Source of the DNA: Enterobacter hormaechei subsp. xiangfangensis
GTDB lineage: Bacteria; Pseudomonadota; Gammaproteobacteria; Enterobacterales; Enterobacteriaceae
DNA length: 64,000 bases
Direction of reading: 5' to 3'
NCBI RefSeq assembly: GCF_001729785.1
Contig: NZ_CP017183.1
Coordinates: forward strand, 2,914,001 to 2,978,000
In this document: piece after piece, positions 60,546 to 64,000 of the stretch
Layout: every line of letters starts with the position of its first letter
How positions within the stretch are numbered: position 1 is the stretch's first letter
Program-made: the position numbers and the translations under genes
Notes under the pieces: generated by a model
Database searches by the model: none
What the model was told of the DNA's origin: nothing
Seen by the model: the letters and a program-made list of their open reading frames with translations, nothing else

Positions 60546-61982
60546 CTACACGCGCCCGTAGCGATCCTGGAAGCGGATGATGTCGTCCTCTTCCAGATAG
60601 GAGCCGGAACGCACCTCAATTAAGTCGAGCGGAATTTTCCCCGGGTTTTCCAGACAGTGCGTGGCGCCCAGCGGAATATAAATGGACTCGTTTTCACCGA
60701 GCAGCTTCACTTCACCGTCGATGGTCACTTTGGCGGTCCCTGCCACCACCACCCAGTGTTCGGCGCGGTGATGGTGCATCTGCACCGACAGCCCTTCTCC
60801 CGGCTTCACGGTGATGCGTTTCACCTGATAACGCTCGCCGGCGTCGATGGAGTCATATTTGCCCCACGGGCGGTAGACTTCACGGTGAATATGGTGTTCG
60901 TGGCGACCATCGGCCTTGATCTTCTCCACCACTTTTTTAACGTCCTGCACGGCATTACGGTCGGCAATCAGCACCGCGTCTTTGGTCTGCACGACCACCA
61001 GATCCTTCACCCCTACCGTAGTGACGAGGCCAGATTCGGCGTAGACGTAGCTGTTTTCCGTTTTGTGGCTGATCACATCCCCGTGATGGACGTTACCCTC
61101 CGGGGTATGCGCGCTGATCTCCCACAGTGACGACCAGGAGCCGACGTCGCTCCAGCCCGCATCCATCGGTACCACTACCGCATCTGCCGTACGTTCCATC
61201 ACCGCATAGTCAATGGACTCTTCCGGACAGGCGAGGAAGGCTTCTTCGTCCACGCGGATAAAATCGAGATCCGGATCCACCACCGCCATCGCTTTTTCGC
61301 AGGCGCTTAAGATATCCGGGCGATATTTTTCCAGCTCTTCCAGGTAGCGACCGGCGCGGAACAGGAACATACCGCTGTTCCAGTAGTATTCACCGCTGGC
61401 GACATACGCCTGCGCGGTTTCCAGATTCGGTTTTTCGACAAACTGCGCCACGTCAAAGGCCACGCTGTCGCCTTCACCAGGCGTAACGCTGCCGCGGCGA
61501 ATGTAGCCATAGCCGGTTTCCGGGAGATCCGGCACGATGCCGAAGGTCACCAGCTTGCCGTTCTCAGCGTAAGGAATCGCGGCGCGTACCGCGTCGCGGA
61601 AGGCCTCTTCCTGCTGGATGACGTGGTCAGCCGCCAGCACCAGCATCAGCGGGTCGCAGTCCGGGCTGCTGCGTTTTGCCGCCAGCGCCGCAAGGGCAAT
61701 GGCAGGCGCCGTGTTGCGTCCGGCAGGCTCCAGAATGATATTTTCGGTCAGTTTGTTCAGCTGGCGCAGCTGCTCGGCAACGATAAAGCGGTGCTGCTCG
61801 TTACAGATCACCACCGGGCTTTCACACTCCACGCCGTGCAGACGGTTAACCGTCGTTTGCAGCATGGTGAGGTCGCCTTTCAGGCACAGAAATTGTTTTG
61901 GATAAAGCACGCGGGACAGTGGCCACAACCGGCTCCCGGATCCACCCGCCATTACGACCGGATACAAAGTGGTTTGACTCAT
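60546..61982 (-). CDS. cpsB: Mannose-1-phosphate guanylyltransferase (ManC/CpsB)
   Basis: A 478-residue enzyme making GDP-mannose from mannose 1-phosphate and GTP. The N-terminal nucleotidyltransferase has [18 protein letters not shown] with the [10 protein letters not shown] and [12 protein letters not shown] active-site motifs. The C-terminal cupin domain (about 330-478) is of the mannose-6-phosphate isomerase type with [19 protein letters not shown] (metal-binding His). The length equals E. coli. GDP-mannose feeds Gmd/Fcl for GDP-fucose. It lies 3 bp after wcaI. Confidence 0.97.
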   Translation of the reverse strand: MSQTTLYPVVMAGGSGSRLWPLSRVLYPKQFLCLKGDLTMLQTTVNRLHGVECESPVVICNEQHRFIVAEQLRQLNKLTENIILEPAGRNTAPAIALAALAAKRSSPDCDPLMLVLAADHVIQQEEAFRDAVRAAIPYAENGKLVTFGIVPDLPETGYGYIRRGSVTPGEGDSVAFDVAQFVEKPNLETAQAYVASGEYYWNSGMFLFRAGRYLEELEKYRPDILSACEKAMAVVDPDLDFIRVDEEAFLACPEESIDYAVMERTADAVVVPMDAGWSDVGSWSSLWEISAHTPEGNVHHGDVISHKTENSYVYAESGLVTTVGVKDLVVVQTKDAVLIADRNAVQDVKKVVEKIKADGRHEHHIHREVYRPWGKYDSIDAGERYQVKRITVKPGEGLSVQMHHHRAEHWVVVAGTAKVTIDGEVKLLGENESIYIPLGATHCLENPGKIPLDLIEVRSGSYLEEDDIIRFQDRYGRV

Positions 61983-61985
61983 GAT

Positions 61986-63209
61986 TTATCCCCGTATATC
62001 TGCAATAAATTGGCTCAGCACGTTCTCTTTCTCGAGCGTGCGTTCGGCATATTCACGTGCCACCGTGTTCTCTTTTGGCATGGCGAGTGCCTGCTCAATT
62101 CCGGTCACCAGCGCAGGAACCGATTCAGGCTCCACGCAAACGGCAATGCCCGGGTAGCTGTTGCACAGCTGGCCTAATTCTGTTGCGGCTTCTGCCGTAA
62201 TCACCGCGTTTCCGCCCACTGCCAGAATGTTGGTCAGCTTGGACGGCAGCACCGCATCCGCCGCGCCGCGTTTTTGCACCACCAGATGGCAGTCCGCCAT
62301 TTTCAGCAGCGCGGGCAGCGCGTCATAAGTCTGAAGCGGGAAGAAGCGGATGTTGGTCAGTCCGCGCTCGCTGGCCATTTTTTCCAGCCGCGCTTTACCA
62401 CCGCCCTGCCCGACTATCACGAACATCCACGGGTGTTCGCTCAGCTGAAGCGCGGCGTCAATCACGCTCTCCAGCCCCTGTTTTTCGCCGATGTTGCCTG
62501 AGTAAAGAATGATTTTTTGCTCAGCAGGCAACCCGAGTTGCGCGCGCAACGCCTGCGCGTCCTGGTCTGTCACATCGCGGAAGCGCGCCACTTCGGACCA
62601 GTTCGGAAAGAAGATCACTTTTTCCGCCGGGACGCCCTTCTCCTGCGCCTTGTTCATCATCGAGCGCGAGATGGTCGAGACGTAATCCACGTTGTGCAGG
62701 CCGCTGCGCTCAAAGGCGCTGGCGAGCTTCGCCACCTTGCCGCCCTTGCCTTTCCCGGCCATACCCAGCCCGAGCATGGCGTCCACTTCATAATCCTGAA
62801 TGTGCAGCAGGGTGCGCGCGCCGGAGAGTTTTCCCAGCAGGCGCATGCCTGGCGTGCAGAACAGGGTCGGCACCACGCCGATGATGCGATCCGGCTTCCA
62901 GCGACGCTGCGCCATCAGCGGGAAGAAACTGCTCAGGGCAAAGCTGCCCAGATGAATTAAACGTTTCAGCGTCGAGGGCTGTTTCGGCACGTAGAGCGGG
63001 CAGCGCCAGACGGTCGCGGCGCCCTCTTCGCGGCGGTAGCGCCAGCTGGAATAGCGTTCGCCTACCTTCCACTCCGGGTAATACGGCGGGGCAGTAATCA
63101 CCCGCACGTCATGTCCCTGGCTCGCCATCCACTCGACCATCTCGCCGGTGTATTTCCCGATACCGGTAAGCTCCGGCGAGTAGTTAATTCCGTAGACGAG
63201 GATTTTCAT
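61986..63209 (-). CDS. wcaI: Colanic acid glycosyltransferase WcaI
   Basis: A 407-residue GT4 transferase (E. coli 407) thought to add the first fucose of the colanic repeat. The acceptor domain begins [26 protein letters not shown] and includes [16 protein letters not shown]; the donor domain has [36 protein letters not shown] and [18 protein letters not shown]. The start overlaps the gmm stop by 4 bp. Confidence 0.96.
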   Translation of the reverse strand: MKILVYGINYSPELTGIGKYTGEMVEWMASQGHDVRVITAPPYYPEWKVGERYSSWRYRREEGAATVWRCPLYVPKQPSTLKRLIHLGSFALSSFFPLMAQRRWKPDRIIGVVPTLFCTPGMRLLGKLSGARTLLHIQDYEVDAMLGLGMAGKGKGGKVAKLASAFERSGLHNVDYVSTISRSMMNKAQEKGVPAEKVIFFPNWSEVARFRDVTDQDAQALRAQLGLPAEQKIILYSGNIGEKQGLESVIDAALQLSEHPWMFVIVGQGGGKARLEKMASERGLTNIRFFPLQTYDALPALLKMADCHLVVQKRGAADAVLPSKLTNILAVGGNAVITAEAATELGQLCNSYPGIAVCVEPESVPALVTGIEQALAMPKENTVAREYAERTLEKENVLSQFIADIRG

Positions 63210-63685
63210 AGACCTGGCACCTCGGCCTGACGTTCCGCAAGGAAGTACGCCCGACTGTTGTCATGGACGTTGTCGCTTGCCAGCAGCGCCTCTGGCGTTA
63301 ACCAGCGGTAATCGTCATGCTGAGAATCAGGCAGACGCAGGTCTGCCTCACTCACCTTCAGGCGGAACCCCAGCACGACGTAGTGCGTGGTGAACCCGGT
63401 GCCTGAAAAGTTATCGTCATAGAAGTGCTGCCAGACCCCGTAAAACTGGCCCGCTGCCATCGGCAGTTGCAGGCCCAGTTCCGCCAGAGTGAGACGCTCA
63501 AACGCATCTGTAAGCGTCTCATCCTTCTGCACGCGCCCGCCGGGCACGAACCAGAAGCCCTGTGCAGGACGATTGGTTCGTTTCCCCAGCAAGAACTCGC
63601 CGCGTTCGTTCTCCACGATCAAATCAATTGAGATCAGCGGAGTGGAACGCACTACCGTGGCAAAATCTTCCTGACTTAAAAACAT
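63206..63685 (-). CDS. gmm: GDP-mannose mannosyl hydrolase (Nudix)
   Basis: A 159-residue Nudix-fold enzyme (WcaH/NudD) that hydrolyses GDP-mannose or GDP-glucose to GDP and the hexose with inversion, probably balancing GDP-sugar pools. The modified Nudix box, which lacks the usual last Glu, runs through [23 protein letters not shown]. Two ATGs stand in tandem (63688 and 63685). The second is 5 bases from the GGGGG ribosome site and gives the E. coli length. It overlaps or abuts the fcl stop. Confidence 0.95.
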   Translation of the reverse strand: MFLSQEDFATVVRSTPLISIDLIVENERGEFLLGKRTNRPAQGFWFVPGGRVQKDETLTDAFERLTLAELGLQLPMAAGQFYGVWQHFYDDNFSGTGFTTHYVVLGFRLKVSEADLRLPDSQHDDYRWLTPEALLASDNVHDNSRAYFLAERQAEVPGL

Positions 63686-63687
63686 CA

Positions 63688-64000
63688 TTACCCCCGGAAG
63701 CGGTGCTGGTTTTCCAGGAACCACTGGTAGGTGCTGGCCAGCCCCTGCTCCAGTGAGACCTCGTGATACCAGCCCAGCTGATGCAGACGGGTCACGTCCA
63801 GCAGCTTGCGCGGCGTGCCGTCCGGTTTGGTGGCGTCAAACACCACGCGTCCTTTGTAGCCCACCACCTGCGCGATGGTCTGCGCCAGCTCGCGAATGGT
63901 GCAGTCCACGCCGGTCCCGACGTTAATGTGCGACAGCATCGGCTCGGTGTTTTCCTGCCACACTTCGCGATCCAGCTCCATGACGTGAATGCTGGCCGCC
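63688..64000 (-). CDS. fcl: GDP-L-fucose synthase, C-terminal part (5' end outside window)
   Basis: The last 103 codons of Fcl (WcaG), the epimerase-reductase that finishes GDP-L-fucose for colanic acid. The visible tail [56 protein letters not shown] and [15 protein letters not shown] is nearly identical to E. coli Fcl (321 residues). The NADP-binding and catalytic Tyr/Lys parts lie beyond the right edge. It is followed directly by gmm with overlapping TAATG. Confidence 0.96.
   Translation of the reverse strand, partial: AASIHVMELDREVWQENTEPMLSHINVGTGVDCTIRELAQTIAQVVGYKGRVVFDATKPDGTPRKLLDVTRLHQLGWYHEVSLEQGLASTYQWFLENQHRFRG

Overview
The window is chromosomal DNA from a member of the Enterobacteriaceae. 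The best guess is the Enterobacter cloacae complex or a close relative. Protein-level similarity and gene order closely follow the E. coli 44-45 min region (cbl, nac, erfK, shiA, amn, yeeO, yeeX, yeeA, sbmC, dacD, sbcB, plaP, yeeY, yeeZ, his operon, wzzB, ugd, gnd, galF, colanic acid genes). Differences from E. coli include a chromosomal aerobactin receptor gene, a uge gene beside wzzB, and an accessory efflux/envelope block. Species identity is inference; no rRNA gene is present.

Region 1 (1-19200) holds four near-identical tRNA-Asn cassettes, each with its own promoter, Rho-independent terminator and a flanking REP-like palindrome. They are interspersed with the 3' end of iutA, the LysR regulators cbl and nac (nac with a sigma-54 promoter and an NtrC-type site), erfK/ldtA, a usp plus P-type ATPase pair, an RND efflux operon (36-codon membrane peptide, adaptor, pump, acyltransferase-3 protein) converging on a pagP gene, shiA, amn and yeeO. 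The order of the blocks between the tRNA copies differs from E. coli, as expected from recombination between the repeats.

Region 2 (19199-27773) is conserved housekeeping: yeeX, yeeA, SOS-controlled sbmC, dacD, sbcB, plaP, yeeY and yeeZ. Region 3 (27877-35191) is the complete histidine operon, with hisL leader peptide, attenuator and hisGDCBHAFI in overlapping order.

Region 4 (35201-52088) is the surface polysaccharide locus. wzzB sets chain length. uge and ugd make UDP-galacturonate and UDP-glucuronate. rmlA-rmlB stand alone without rmlC or rmlD. gnd and galF flank an AT-rich O-antigen cluster: wzx, a GT2 transferase, wzy, two GT4 transferases, a hexapeptide acyltransferase, a third GT4 transferase further downstream in the same operon, and a GalE-type epimerase with Cys at the substrate gatekeeper position. 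A JUMPstart/ops element precedes wzx, and galF has its own terminator. Four glycosyltransferases plus a WecA-type start suggest a pentasaccharide repeat carrying an acyl group.

Region 5 (52228-64000) is the distal part of the colanic acid operon, read on the minus strand: fcl (cut by the window edge), gmm, wcaI, cpsB, cpsG, wcaJ, wzxC, wcaK, wcaL, wcaM. GDP-mannose and GDP-fucose supply, chain initiation, glycosylation, pyruvylation and export are all represented.

I found no CRISPR array, insertion sequence, integrase or rRNA. The most novel parts are the O-antigen cluster, the RND/acyltransferase/PagP block, and the P-type ATPase with altered ion-site residues.
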